Assembly (NCBI RefSeq): GCF_004768465.1
Contig: NZ_SRMF01000006.1
Location: forward strand, 62,001 to 126,000
DNA length: 64,000 bases
Direction of reading: 5' to 3'
Source of the DNA: Natronospirillum operosum
Lineage (GTDB): Bacteria; Pseudomonadota; Gammaproteobacteria; Pseudomonadales; Natronospirillaceae
The notes under the pieces were generated by a model. That model was not told the origin of the DNA and made no database searches. It saw nothing but the letters and a program-made list of their open reading frames with translations. Within the stretch, counting starts at the first letter, position 1. Each line of letters begins with the position of its first letter. This document shows, piece after piece, positions 9,607 through 20,529 of the stretch. Made by a program: the position numbers and the translations under genes.

Positions 9607-11045
9607 AGCGTCGGTGATGCTGTTCTTTGATCGACCGACCGCACTGCGCGCGGATTGCGCAGGTCGGTGATGGTACCCGCTGCCAGCTCTCCGGCCAGGC
9701 CTACAGTTTCATGCAGAGTCGGGTGGGCATGGACGGTCAGTGCCAGATCTTCCGCACAGGCACCGAATTCGATGGCCAGGCTGAGCTCCCCCAGCAGTTC
9801 ACCGGCATGGGCACCCGCCAGACCCGCCCCCAGAACCTGATCGGTTTCCGGGTCCAGAATCAGCTTGGTGCGGCCGCCACTGACCCCGCTGGACACCGCC
9901 CGACCGCTGGCAGCCCAGGGAAAAACCGCCGTGCGTATCGGGCGGCCCGCAGCGAGAGCTGCCTTCTCTGTCAACCCGACCCAGGCGATCTCCGGCTGCG
10001 TGTAGGCAATGGAAGGTATGGCGCGGGCATCAAAGGTACGGCGCAAGCCGGCGGCGTTCTCGGCTGCCACATGGCCTTCATGGCTGGCCTTGTGCGCCAG
10101 CATGGGCCCTGCCACCAGGTCTCCAATGGCGAATATATGGGCCTGCGCCGTGCGCCCATGGGCATCGACCGGAATAAAGCCACGCTCTGTAACCGTCACT
10201 CCGGCCGCTTCGGCCTGAATCAGGTCCCCATTGGGTCGGCGTCCGACCGCCACCAGGACGGCATCCACCTCCAGCGCAAAGGCATCACCCTGTTGCGGCT
10301 GCAGCGCCACCCTGAGCTGCTCGGAGTCGGCCTGCACCGCCGTGACCTGCGTGCTCAGATGCCACTGCATGCGCTCCCTGTTGGCCCGCTGCCAGACCCC
10401 GACCAGATCAGCATCGGCCTCCGGCACCAGTTGCGCCGCAGCCTCGACTATGGTCACACGACTGCCGAGCGCCGCATAGATGGTGGCCATTTCCAGACCA
10501 ATGATGCCGCCGCCAATCACCAGCAGATGCGGGGGCACCTGATGCAGGGCCAGTGCCTCGGTACTGTCCCAGATACGCGGATCCGCGGGCAGAAAAGGCA
10601 GCCTGACCGGGCGCGATCCGGCGGCGACAATGGCCTGGTCAAAGCGGAGTGTTCTGTTGCCCTCCCGGGTGCTCACGGCCAGCTCATGGCTGCCCGTAAA
10701 CTGTGCTTCGCCGGTGAGCACTTCGACTTTGCGTTGCTGAGCCAACTGCCCCACCCCGCCCGACATGCGCTGTACTGCGCTGTCACGCCAATGGCGGACA
10801 GCCTTCAGGTCCGGGGCACTGTCCTCTATTGCCAGGCCGAAATCGGCAGCCTCCTCGGCGCCCGCCAGCGTCTCCGCCACATGCAGCAGCGCCTTGGTAG
10901 GAATACAACCGGTGTTCACACAAACGCCGCCCAGTTGGGCCGAACGGTCTATCAGAGTCACCTGCAGCCCCAGATCCGCCGCCCGAAAAGCGGCTGCGTA
11001 ACCGCCTGGACCAGCACCCAGTACCACCAGTTCACGGGTTTCCAT
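9579..11045 (-). CDS. lpd: Dihydrolipoyl dehydrogenase
   Basis: A 488-residue FAD- and NAD-dependent disulfide reductase, the E3 type that reoxidises lipoamide in 2-oxoacid dehydrogenase complexes or the glycine cleavage system. FAD motif GAGPGG is at residues 10-15 and the redox disulfide GGVCVNTGC has Cys42 and Cys47. An NAD-binding GGGIIGLE segment lies mid-protein, and the C-terminal catalytic pair is in HAHPTLHE. The C-terminal tail runs about 30 residues beyond the usual end. It is not beside E1/E2 genes, so it may be a second, specialised E3. A strong promoter and two TetR-type operators precede it. Confidence 0.9.
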   Translation of the reverse strand: METRELVVLGAGPGGYAAAFRAADLGLQVTLIDRSAQLGGVCVNTGCIPTKALLHVAETLAGAEEAADFGLAIEDSAPDLKAVRHWRDSAVQRMSGGVGQLAQQRKVEVLTGEAQFTGSHELAVSTREGNRTLRFDQAIVAAGSRPVRLPFLPADPRIWDSTEALALHQVPPHLLVIGGGIIGLEMATIYAALGSRVTIVEAAAQLVPEADADLVGVWQRANRERMQWHLSTQVTAVQADSEQLRVALQPQQGDAFALEVDAVLVAVGRRPNGDLIQAEAAGVTVTERGFIPVDAHGRTAQAHIFAIGDLVAGPMLAHKASHEGHVAAENAAGLRRTFDARAIPSIAYTQPEIAWVGLTEKAALAAGRPIRTAVFPWAASGRAVSSGVSGGRTKLILDPETDQVLGAGLAGAHAGELLGELSLAIEFGACAEDLALTVHAHPTLHETVGLAGELAAGTITDLRNPRAVRSVDQRTASPTLQSVSVTSI

Positions 11046-11105
11046 TGTTGCCGTCCTCTTCCGCTATTGCCGCTATTACCGCTCTTGAATGACTACTTCT
11101 GTTGT

Positions 11106-11123
11106 CTACCTAGTGATAGATAG
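11106..11123. promoter_or_regulatory. TetR-type operator O1
   Basis: An inverted repeat CTACCTA-GTGA-TAGATAG, with arms matching at 6 of 7 positions. It lies just downstream of the lpd -10 element, over the expected transcription start. A near-identical site lies 56 bp away. Confidence 0.7.
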
Positions 11124-11128
11124 ATCAA

Positions 11129-11157
11129 ACTTTAGTGACAAGCTCGCGACCTGTCAA
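11129..11157 (-). promoter_or_regulatory. lpd promoter (sigma-70 type)
   Basis: On the minus strand, TTGACA (11157-11152) and TAAAGT (11134-11129) are separated by exactly 17 nt. This is a near-consensus promoter pointing at lpd. It is bracketed by operator O2 just upstream and operator O1 just downstream, which suits repression by the adjacent TetR protein. Confidence 0.7.
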
Positions 11158-11161
11158 TAGA

Positions 11162-11179
11162 CTACCTACCGATAGATAA
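11162..11179. promoter_or_regulatory. TetR-type operator O2
   Basis: CTACCTA-CCGA-TAGATAA repeats operator O1 in the same orientation. It lies 34 bp before the tetR start and just upstream of the lpd -35 hexamer, so one regulator could control both genes. Confidence 0.7.
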
Positions 11180-11212
11180 CCCACTGATCCACAACGACAG
11201 TACAGGCAGTTC

Positions 11213-11770
11213 ATGAGTGATACACGAGAACAGCTGATCGACCTGGCAGAACAGGCCATTGCCGAGCGGGGCTATGCCTCCTTCAGTTTCCGGGAACTGG
11301 CCAGTGAAATGGGCATCAAGAGTGCCAGCGTGCACTACCACTTTCCCACCAAGACCGACCTCGGACTGGCCGTGACCGAACGCTATCTGGATCGCTTCAC
11401 CCAGGCGCTGGCCCTGATTGACGAGCGCAACCCCTCGCCAGCCGGCCGCGTGCGCGCCTATGTACAGATGTACCGTGAAGAGGCGGAGAGCTCGGAGCGC
11501 ATGACCATCTGCATCATGCTGTCGGCAGAACGCGCTGTATTGCCCGATGCCATGTGTGCCCACCTGGCCCGCTTCTATCGTCTGAACCTGGACTGGCTGT
11601 GCGGCGTGGTCGCGCAGACGGGCGTACGAGCAGACTCCACCAAGGCCAGAAACCGCGCCTCACAGGTGCTGGCTCTGTTGCAGGGGGCCCTGCTGAGTGC
11701 TAAAACTCTGAATGAGATGGCCATGTTCGATGCCGCCACCCTGGCCATCGAACCTCTCGTTTTCCGCTAG
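11213..11770 (+). CDS. TetR/AcrR-family transcriptional regulator
   Basis: A 185-residue one-component repressor. The N-terminal helix-turn-helix is clear (FRELASEMGIKSASVHYHFP, then TKTDLGLAVTERYL). The remaining residues are the divergent ligand-binding part. It is divergent from lpd with two palindromic sites between them, one in front of each gene, suggesting autoregulation plus control of lpd. The Mpo1-like gene starts 12 bp downstream and is probably cotranscribed. The inducer is unknown. The Mpo1 neighbour would fit a lipid signal, which is inference. Confidence 0.9.
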   Translation: MSDTREQLIDLAEQAIAERGYASFSFRELASEMGIKSASVHYHFPTKTDLGLAVTERYLDRFTQALALIDERNPSPAGRVRAYVQMYREEAESSERMTICIMLSAERAVLPDAMCAHLARFYRLNLDWLCGVVAQTGVRADSTKARNRASQVLALLQGALLSAKTLNEMAMFDAATLAIEPLVFR

Positions 11771-11782
11771 AGGACCGGAACC

Positions 11783-12256
11783 ATGACACGCAGCATTCAG
11801 GACTGGCTCGACGCCTACAGCGTCAGCCACCAGAACCCGACCAACAAGAAGATCCACTGGGTCTGTGTGCCCGGCATTTTCTGGAGCATCATGGGTCTGC
11901 TGTGGGTGATTCCGAAGCCTGCCTTCATGGCCGCCCTGCCCTGGCTGAACTGGGCCACTCTGAGCCTGGTCGTGATCGTGGGCTTCTATGTGCGGCTGTC
12001 CTGGCCGCTGACACTCGGCATGGCGGCGTTTACGCTGCTGTGCCTGCTGAGCCTGGCCGGCCTGCAGAGCCTGATCGGGGTAACCGGGGTACTGATCACC
12101 AGCGTCGCGGTCTTCATCATACTGTGGATTGGCCAGTTCATCGGGCACCATATCGAAGGCCAGAAGCCTTCGTTTTTCGAGGACATTCAGTTCTTGATGA
12201 TCGGCCCGGCCTGGGTGATGGCCTTCATCTTCGATCGCCTGCACTGGCGCTACTGA
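11783..12256 (+). CDS. Mpo1-like (DUF962) membrane protein
   Basis: A 157-residue protein of the DUF962/YGL010w family. The yeast member Mpo1 is an Fe(II)-dependent dioxygenase that shortens 2-hydroxy fatty acids by alpha-oxidation. Family-conserved blocks are visible at both ends: SHQNPTNKKIHW near residues 15-26, and GQFIGHHIEGQKPSFFED near 115-132, with His residues able to bind metal. Three or four hydrophobic spans lie between them. It follows a TetR regulator by 12 bp with a GAGG-type ribosome site. The family is firm; enzyme activity is inferred from the yeast homologue. Confidence 0.85.
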   Translation: MTRSIQDWLDAYSVSHQNPTNKKIHWVCVPGIFWSIMGLLWVIPKPAFMAALPWLNWATLSLVVIVGFYVRLSWPLTLGMAAFTLLCLLSLAGLQSLIGVTGVLITSVAVFIILWIGQFIGHHIEGQKPSFFEDIQFLMIGPAWVMAFIFDRLHWRY

Positions 12257-12280
12257 TTCTCGGCCTCAAAAGACCTCTCC

Positions 12281-12313
12281 GAGCACCAGATTTCACCCAT
12301 TTGGGTGATGCTC
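12281..12313. other. Intergenic hairpin
   Basis: A perfect 16-nt palindrome TCACCCATTTGGGTGA (12293-12308) sits inside an outer GAGCA/TGCTC pair. It lies 37 bp after the Mpo1-like stop. With no following T-run it is either a weak terminator or a protein-binding site. Confidence 0.4.
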
Positions 12314-12396
12314 CCTGCCGCCCAACGCTCTAGTTTGGACTGAGGCTCTGCGCCCGCCGCCGAGCCTGGCCAACAGTACCCAGGGAGAACACATCC

Positions 12397-12927
12397 ATGA
12401 ACCGAATCCAGCTCTCAGCGCTTGCCGCCGGTATCGCTATCGCCTCCGTGGCGCTCACTGCCTGCAATGACAGCAGTTCATCCGATGACGATGACAACGG
12501 GGACGACAACCTCTCGATATCCAACAAGATCATCTTGCCAGCACCCAGCTCGGTCGACGGACCCGATGATGTGGTCGGCGTCTATGATCTGTCCGAAAAG
12601 ACTGCGGATGGCGGCATTGATGAGATTCTGGCCATCATCGCAACATCGGAAGAACCCGGGGTGGATCTCACCTATCAGGAGTTCGAATATGGGCCTGGTG
12701 GCGAGAACTGCTATGAGGAGGAAGACGAGTACAACGTCAACCATGTAGAAGACAACTCGTTCGAAATTGTTGTTGAAGGCGATGACAATATCGGTCTCGA
12801 GCTCTTTTTCGCCGATAATCTCCTCAACATCGAGTTTGATGACGAGGACGAGACCTTCGAATCCGGGCCTCGCGGGCCGCTGGTTCAGGTCAGCCCTACC
12901 GACATCACCGGCCATCTGTGCGACTGA
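12397..12927 (+). CDS. Small acidic lipoprotein of unknown function
   Basis: A 176-residue protein I do not recognise. It has a lipoprotein signal peptide with lipobox LTAC (Cys at about residue 22). A low-complexity linker rich in Ser, Asp and Asn follows. The rest is a very acidic domain with many Asp and Glu and two further Cys residues (GENCYEEE and HLCD at the C-terminus) that could form a disulfide. GGGAG lies upstream of the start. It stands alone between the Mpo1-like gene and a convergent LuxR gene. High acidity is common in exported proteins of halophiles and gives no function. Confidence 0.75.
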   Translation: MNRIQLSALAAGIAIASVALTACNDSSSSDDDDNGDDNLSISNKIILPAPSSVDGPDDVVGVYDLSEKTADGGIDEILAIIATSEEPGVDLTYQEFEYGPGGENCYEEEDEYNVNHVEDNSFEIVVEGDDNIGLELFFADNLLNIEFDDEDETFESGPRGPLVQVSPTDITGHLCD

Positions 12928-12945
12928 TCTTGCACGGGTCGACAT

Positions 12946-14103
12946 TCAGGATTCCGGAAAACCCCAATGGCCAGGGAAGGCCACTTCTTCGCCGGCGTGA
13001 GGGCGCACCAGATCACCCCCCAGAACCAGGGTCTTGATCAGCTCCGCCTGACGCCGGCAGCCGGTTTTCTGCTGCACTGACTTGAGCTGGGAGCGTACCG
13101 TATGCACTGAGACATGCAACGCCTCTGCCGCTTCGCGCAGGTCCAGCCCCTTGAGCAACTGCTCGGTAAGCCTGGCTTCTGCCGGGGTCAGCCCGTACTG
13201 TCTGTTCAGGGTTGCACAATCGACTCCTACCGGGCGCTGCGGATCCACGAAGAACAGGGCCACGCCGCCCTCATCCACAATGACCTGTGTGCCAACCCGG
13301 CGCTGCTGGGCGACCGCCAGCAGATGGCTGCCATTGCCATCCAGCGGCAGTTTCAGCTCGCCCTCTCCTGCAGCGACAAAGTCCCAGAACGCGCTTCGGT
13401 CTTGCACCCGCGGCGTATTGAAGCGGATTCTTGAACTGCTGACACTGAATCCGAAGCGCCGCTCATGCATCAGCGTCCGAGCTGCGGCATTGGCCCATTG
13501 CAGATAACCATCAGACGCCACGAAAGCAATGCCGATTGGGAAGTGGTCAAGCGCCTTCAGGGTGCGATCCAGTGCCGCCGTCATCTGACCCAGCATGCGT
13601 TGCAAGCGCACTGCCTGCTGAACATGAGGGATCAGATCATGCAGAGCCCTGCGATCAGATTCGAAGAAACCACCGGTTTCGCGGCTTCTGTGCACACCGA
13701 GATGCAGAGCCTGATCGCCCTGCACCATCAACAAGCTGCCCATGGCATAGAACCGGTTCTGCGGACCGAAAAAGTACCGATGGTGGTCTGTTTGCGCATA
13801 GTCCTCGTCGGTCAGGAAATCTTGGCTGCGCAGGGCGTGACCCACCGGATTGCTGAGCAACGCGTTGCGAAAGGGGTCCTTGACGACATACTGCGGGTAG
13901 AGATCTTTCGTGAAGCCATGCGAATGGGAGAGGTGGACCACGGGCTTATCAAGCCCAACCAGCCTCAGGCTGACTGAACCCACATTCAGATACTGCGCCA
14001 GTGTGGCCAGAACATCCGGCCAGGCATCAGCTTCGATGGCACTGTCATACAGCTTCAGCAGCAGCTGCCCTGCCAGACCGCTATCAGAGTTCGGCCCGTT
14101 CAT
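12946..14103 (-). CDS. LuxR-family transcriptional regulator
   Basis: A 385-residue regulator with a C-terminal LuxR/GerE helix-turn-helix at about 318-380 (LTPAEARLTEQLLKGLDLRE, then HVSVHTVRSQLKSVQQKTG). The N-terminal 300 residues show no receiver-domain phosphorylation site and no acyl-homoserine-lactone domain; part of the middle (HFPIGIAFVASDGYLQWAN) resembles a PAS fold. Its start overlaps the end of the upstream alpha/beta hydrolase gene by 20 bp, so the two are translationally coupled. This suggests that the regulator senses, or responds to, something the hydrolase handles. Confidence 0.88.
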   Translation of the reverse strand: MNGPNSDSGLAGQLLLKLYDSAIEADAWPDVLATLAQYLNVGSVSLRLVGLDKPVVHLSHSHGFTKDLYPQYVVKDPFRNALLSNPVGHALRSQDFLTDEDYAQTDHHRYFFGPQNRFYAMGSLLMVQGDQALHLGVHRSRETGGFFESDRRALHDLIPHVQQAVRLQRMLGQMTAALDRTLKALDHFPIGIAFVASDGYLQWANAAARTLMHERRFGFSVSSSRIRFNTPRVQDRSAFWDFVAAGEGELKLPLDGNGSHLLAVAQQRRVGTQVIVDEGGVALFFVDPQRPVGVDCATLNRQYGLTPAEARLTEQLLKGLDLREAAEALHVSVHTVRSQLKSVQQKTGCRRQAELIKTLVLGGDLVRPHAGEEVAFPGHWGFPES

Positions 14104-14965
14104 TCAACACGCTCACGAACTCGAAAACCCGACTTGCAAAGACGTCAGGCGCCTCCAGCTGCGGCCAGTGCCCCTGTCCTTCCAGTATGTCCAGACGGGC
14201 CTGTGGACCACAATCACTGAACACTTCACGCACATAGTCCCCGCTGATCAGTGGGTCTTCTGTGCCATGAAGATAGAGGCAGGGCATGCCCGAATCGACC
14301 AGTATGCGGCGCCCATCCGCTACGCGGCCAGCCTGCAGGCTGGCGGCCAGGCAGGTTCTTGCCTGCGGATCGGTGCGGTCATAGATGTCCAGCAACGTCG
14401 CTACCTGCGCGCGCGGTACGCCGCGCATCAGGTCATCTGCGGCTTCGCTGCGCACCCTGTCCTCCATGGTGGCGCTGAACAGAGCCGCTGCGGCCTCTGC
14501 CGGCAAAAAAGCACGCCCCAGATTATCCACGCCGGTCGGCGGACTGCCGGTCAGGATGATACCGTGCACACCCTGCAGATACGGCAAGGCCTCCAGAATG
14601 ACATGACCGCCGAGGCTGTGCCCCAGCAGACAAACCTCGGGCAGTTGCAGGTGTGCCAGCAGCGACCTCAGCACGGCGGCATAGCCGGGTACCGAATAAG
14701 TGGCCTCCGGGTCTGCCGCCGGTGGCGAAAGCCCGTGCCCGGGCAGATCCAGCATGATGACAGGCCAGTCAAGCCAGGGTTCCCGCGCCAGAGGCATCAG
14801 CGTAGTGGCATCCTGCGAGTTGCCATGCAGACACAGCAAGGGCGTTCGGGTGGCTGGTGAAACATCCTTGCTCCGCGCAAGGTCATCCCGAGCCGCCTGG
14901 TTGAAATGAACAACGACTCGCGTGTTGTTCGCCAGTGTGACCATTTCATGGTCAAAAGCTTGCAC
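14084..14965 (-). CDS. Alpha/beta hydrolase
   Basis: A 293-residue serine hydrolase. The nucleophile elbow GHSLGG, the acid in LHGTEDPL and the C-terminal His in GQGHWPQLE form the expected triad. The oxyanion-hole segment LCLHGNSQD comes earlier. There is no signal peptide, so it is probably cytoplasmic. It is the first gene of a two-gene unit with the overlapping LuxR regulator. The substrate cannot be predicted: the family includes esterases, lactonases, haloperoxidase-like proteins and C-C hydrolases. Confidence 0.88.
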   Translation of the reverse strand: MQAFDHEMVTLANNTRVVVHFNQAARDDLARSKDVSPATRTPLLCLHGNSQDATTLMPLAREPWLDWPVIMLDLPGHGLSPPAADPEATYSVPGYAAVLRSLLAHLQLPEVCLLGHSLGGHVILEALPYLQGVHGIILTGSPPTGVDNLGRAFLPAEAAAALFSATMEDRVRSEAADDLMRGVPRAQVATLLDIYDRTDPQARTCLAASLQAGRVADGRRILVDSGMPCLYLHGTEDPLISGDYVREVFSDCGPQARLDILEGQGHWPQLEAPDVFASRVFEFVSVLNERAEL

Positions 14966-15077
14966 CAGTGAGACTCCCTAATGCTTCCCGAGCAGCAGAT
15001 GTTTGACTGCGCCTTGAGCATTGTTCAGTTATTCGTCAAGAATAACCAAGAAACAGACATCTTGCGAATCCCGTGGT

Positions 15078-16757
15078 TCAGCGGAACACCGGCGCCGCCC
15101 GATCGATGATGGCGGCACAGTCCACTCCCACTGGCAGGTTGCCGTAGTTCAGTGCAATACCGGGCTTCAGCCGGCTCTGACAGAAGGCATCTGCCACCAC
15201 CTTGTTCGAGCCGCGCAGCAGCAGTGAGGCCTGCATGGCCAGCGCCAGATGCTCGGTCAGAGTGCGGGCGCGATAAGCCAGGTTATCGGTCTCTTCCAGT
15301 TCTTCCTGCAGACTGATCAGGAAATCATCGAACAGCGGATGCGCACCGACCGCCAGACTGACATCGGCCATGAAGGCCTCCAGCGCGTCCGGTTCCTTGT
15401 CCATGCTGCGCAATACATCCAGACACTGGATATTGCCGCTGCCCTCCCAGATGGCGTTCACCGGCGATTCCCTAAACAGGCGCGGCATGATGCAGTCCTC
15501 CATCAGGCCACTGCCGCCAATGCATTCCATGGCTTCATAGGCGTGCTGCGGGGTGCGTTTGCAGATCCAGTACTTGCCGATGGCGGTACCGATGCGGATC
15601 AGCCGCTGTTCATTCTCGTCATCCGCGTTGTCCAGCGCCTGCGCCATGCGCAGCGTGTAGGCCAGTGCGGCCTCGCTTTCCAGGGCCAGGTCAGCCAGCA
15701 CGTTCTGCATCAGCGGCTGCTCACTCAGGGCTGCACCAAAGGCCTGCCGATGCCGGCAGTGATGAACGGCCTGTGCCGTGGCCTGTCGCATGCCGCCGCT
15801 GGAGCCGATCATGCAGTCGTAGCGTGTCAGCGCCACCATCTCGATGATGGTACGCACGCCGCGTCCTGGCTCGCCGATCAGCCAGGCCAGGGCGCCGCGC
15901 AGCTCAGTTTCGCTGGAGGCATTGGCCACATTGCCCATCTTGTTCTTCAGGCGCTGAATCTGCAGCGGGTTCTTGCTGCCATCCGGGCGCCAGCGCGGCA
16001 GCAGAAAGCACGACAGCCCCTCCGGTGCCTGCGCCAGCACCAGAAAACCATCACTCATGGGGGCCGAGACGAAATACTTGTGACCGACCAGTTCATAGCT
16101 TTTCAAAGCGCCTTCGGTGTCCAGCGGATAGGCCACCGTGGCATTGGCCCTGACATCCGAGCCGCCCTGCTTTTCGGTCATGGCCATGCCCAGCGTCAGT
16201 GCCTGCTTTTCGGTATAGGGTACATTACGACCGTCATAGGCCTGTGCAAACACCTTGGGTAACCACTCATCAGCGATGGCCTTGTTCTGACGCAGGGTCG
16301 GCATGGCGGCAAAGGTCATGGTGACCGGGCAGCCATGCGCTGCTTCGACCTGGGTATGCAGATAGTATTGCAGTGCTCTTTTGACATGCGCGCCCGGCCC
16401 GGGGTCGGTCCAGGGGGAGCTGTGCAGGCCGTGCTCAAGCGCGGCCTGCATCAGTTGATGATAGGCCGGATGAAAGCGGATTTCATCGACCCGATGACCG
16501 TAGCGATCATGGGTATGAAGTTCGGGCTTCTGCGCATTGGCCTGAAAGCCCAGCTCGATCATGGCCGCCGACCCCGTCAGCGCACCATAGTCGATCAGGG
16601 TCTGTTCGTGACGACCGGCGCCAAAGCGAGCGGCCATTTCCTGTGCGGCCCGGTCACAGAGAAAGGCATTGTAGTCCTCCAGCGCCGGGGGCTGGTTTTC
16701 CACGGTATGGGTCTGCGCCATGGCGCGCTCGGCCTGGGGATACTGGGTTGCACTCAT
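15078..16757 (-). CDS. AidB-like acyl-CoA dehydrogenase
   Basis: A 559-residue flavoprotein of the acyl-CoA dehydrogenase superfamily, in the long AidB-like branch. The FAD-contacting TEKQGGSDVRAN segment (about residue 190) and the C-terminal EAMECIGGSGLMED match E. coli AidB, an isovaleryl-CoA dehydrogenase-like protein of the alkylation response. The start at 16757 (MSATQYPQ) has GAGG 6 nt upstream; an in-frame ATG 30 nt earlier has no such site. It is alone, with no ada or alkB nearby, so a fatty- or branched-acyl-CoA role is as likely as DNA protection. Confidence 0.88.
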   Translation of the reverse strand: MSATQYPQAERAMAQTHTVENQPPALEDYNAFLCDRAAQEMAARFGAGRHEQTLIDYGALTGSAAMIELGFQANAQKPELHTHDRYGHRVDEIRFHPAYHQLMQAALEHGLHSSPWTDPGPGAHVKRALQYYLHTQVEAAHGCPVTMTFAAMPTLRQNKAIADEWLPKVFAQAYDGRNVPYTEKQALTLGMAMTEKQGGSDVRANATVAYPLDTEGALKSYELVGHKYFVSAPMSDGFLVLAQAPEGLSCFLLPRWRPDGSKNPLQIQRLKNKMGNVANASSETELRGALAWLIGEPGRGVRTIIEMVALTRYDCMIGSSGGMRQATAQAVHHCRHRQAFGAALSEQPLMQNVLADLALESEAALAYTLRMAQALDNADDENEQRLIRIGTAIGKYWICKRTPQHAYEAMECIGGSGLMEDCIMPRLFRESPVNAIWEGSGNIQCLDVLRSMDKEPDALEAFMADVSLAVGAHPLFDDFLISLQEELEETDNLAYRARTLTEHLALAMQASLLLRGSNKVVADAFCQSRLKPGIALNYGNLPVGVDCAAIIDRAAPVFR

Positions 16758-16889
16758 GCCAAACCTCGAATTTGCTCTGGGGTTCATCTGACTCCGTTGT
16801 AGAACAGCTATCGGCGCGACGCAAGCACCGCCCCGTCAGCGTTAACGCAAGGGCACAAATCCGTTGTGGCCAATGCCGTCAGATCAGGC

Positions 16890-16919
16890 TTTACGAGCAC
16901 CAATATTCCCCTATATAGT
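16890..16919 (+). promoter_or_regulatory. Possible nrdA/riboswitch promoter
   Basis: TTTACG (16890-16895) and TATAGT (16914-16919), 18 nt apart, lie about 35 nt before the cobalamin riboswitch. A second CCCTATATA-like stretch follows at 16940-16955. Confidence 0.35.
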
Positions 16920-16949
16920 ATGCCTGTCTCTGGTTCAGCCCTATATATG

Positions 16950-17125
16950 GTATAGCGGGTGCTAAGCGGGAATCCGGTGAAAATCCGGAACTGACGCGCA
17001 GCGGTGAGGGGGAACGAGGGTGACAAACAGGCACTGCGATGCAGGAAATATCGTGGGAAGCCGTCACCCAAGGCGGTGTCACAATGACACCAGGCCCCCA
17101 AGTCCGAAGACCGGCCAGAGCAGCA
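16950..17125 (+). ncRNA. Cobalamin (AdoCbl) riboswitch upstream of nrdA
   Basis: The 490-bp gap before nrdA holds a recognisable cobalamin riboswitch. The conserved blocks appear in order: GGGTGCTAAGCGGGAA, then the hairpin CCGGTGAAAATCCGG, then CTGACGCGCAGCGGTGAG. The GGCACTGCGATGC and CGTGGGAAGCC blocks follow, and AAGTCCGAAGACCGGCC closes it. It is placed to shut off class I ribonucleotide reductase when adenosylcobalamin is plentiful. That logic is known from bacteria that also have a B12-dependent class II reductase (NrdJ); none lies in this window, so its presence elsewhere is predicted. An SD-blocking hairpin follows. Confidence 0.92.
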
Positions 17126-17170
17126 AGAACCGTCCTTCGCGTTCAAGGGACCGGTGCAATCGCCTCTGGC

Positions 17171-17247
17171 CGACAACCTGCCAAGTTGTCGTTCCTGCAG
17201 GCTGTTCTCCGGTGCTGCGCGAAGCCAACACGCGCCAGGGAGAACAG
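17171..17247 (+). promoter_or_regulatory. Riboswitch expression platform sequestering the nrdA ribosome site
   Basis: CTGTTCTCC (17202-17210) is the exact complement of GGAGAACAG (17239-17247), which contains the nrdA Shine-Dalgarno GGAG. The stem is extended by GCGCG/CGCGC (17217-17221 with 17231-17235). A separate perfect hairpin CGACAAC/GTTGTCG lies just before it (17171-17191). This points to translational control by the cobalamin riboswitch rather than termination, as no T-run is present. Confidence 0.75.
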
Positions 17248-17248
17248 A

Positions 17249-20074
<2,826 letters not shown>

Positions 20075-20112
20075 CCTGGCTTTGTGCCGGCTCTGTGCTT
20101 TGGTTACCGGCC

Positions 20113-20216
20113 CGGGGTTGGGTAGGCCTGTGCGAGGGCGTCTGCGGGAGGGATCCCGCAGCCGAGCCTACAGGGATGTATTCACGGCGTCCCTCGCACA
20201 GGCCTACCCCACCCCG
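20113..20216. repeat. Giant palindrome, copy 1 (26-nt arms, 52-nt core)
   Basis: Left arm 20113-20138 and right arm 20191-20216 pair at 25 of 26 positions. They enclose a 52-nt core (20139-20190) with its own perfect hairpin CTGCGGGA-GGGA-TCCCGCAG and an ending ACGGCGT. The core recurs almost unchanged at 20415-20466, but the arms there have a different sequence and length. It starts about 40 bp after the nrdA stop and would fold as one long hairpin in the nrdAB transcript. Confidence 0.85.
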
Positions 20217-20384
20217 AACCTCTGACCAGCGCCAACTGCAGGATCAGGGTGGACTACAACGGTTACACCATATGCATACAGAATAGGCAGACAACTACTA
20301 ATCGCAGCAGTCAGAACATGTCGTCCTGATTGCGACATCAAAGAATTTAACGCGGCTCCTCTGGCTGTAGATGGTTGGAGGACA

Positions 20385-20496
20385 GGCCTGAGTGAGGGGA
20401 GCCTCTGGGGTGGGCGTCTGCGGGAGGGACCCCGCAGCCGAGCCCCCATGGATGGGTTTACGGCGTCCCACCCCAGAGGCTCCCCTCACTCAGGCC
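20385..20496. repeat. Giant palindrome, copy 2 (perfect 30-nt arms, 52-nt core)
   Basis: Left arm 20385-20414 and right arm 20467-20496 are perfect complements over 30 nt. The 52-nt core (20415-20466) matches copy 1 at most positions, including the hairpin CTGCGGGA/CCCCGCAG and the closing ACGGCGT. The arms differ from those of copy 1. The right arm ends 33 nt before the nrdB start, leaving its ribosome site free. The stretch between the two copies (20217-20384) shows no gene or further repeat. Confidence 0.88.
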
Positions 20497-20529
20497 GGCA
20501 AGCAGCCACAGAGAAGAACGGAGACAGAT

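Noticed and set aside
20392-20529. N-terminal extension of NrdB through the palindrome
   Set aside because: The open frame there is due to the palindrome lacking stops. The ATG at 20530 has a proper ribosome site and begins the family-like sequence.
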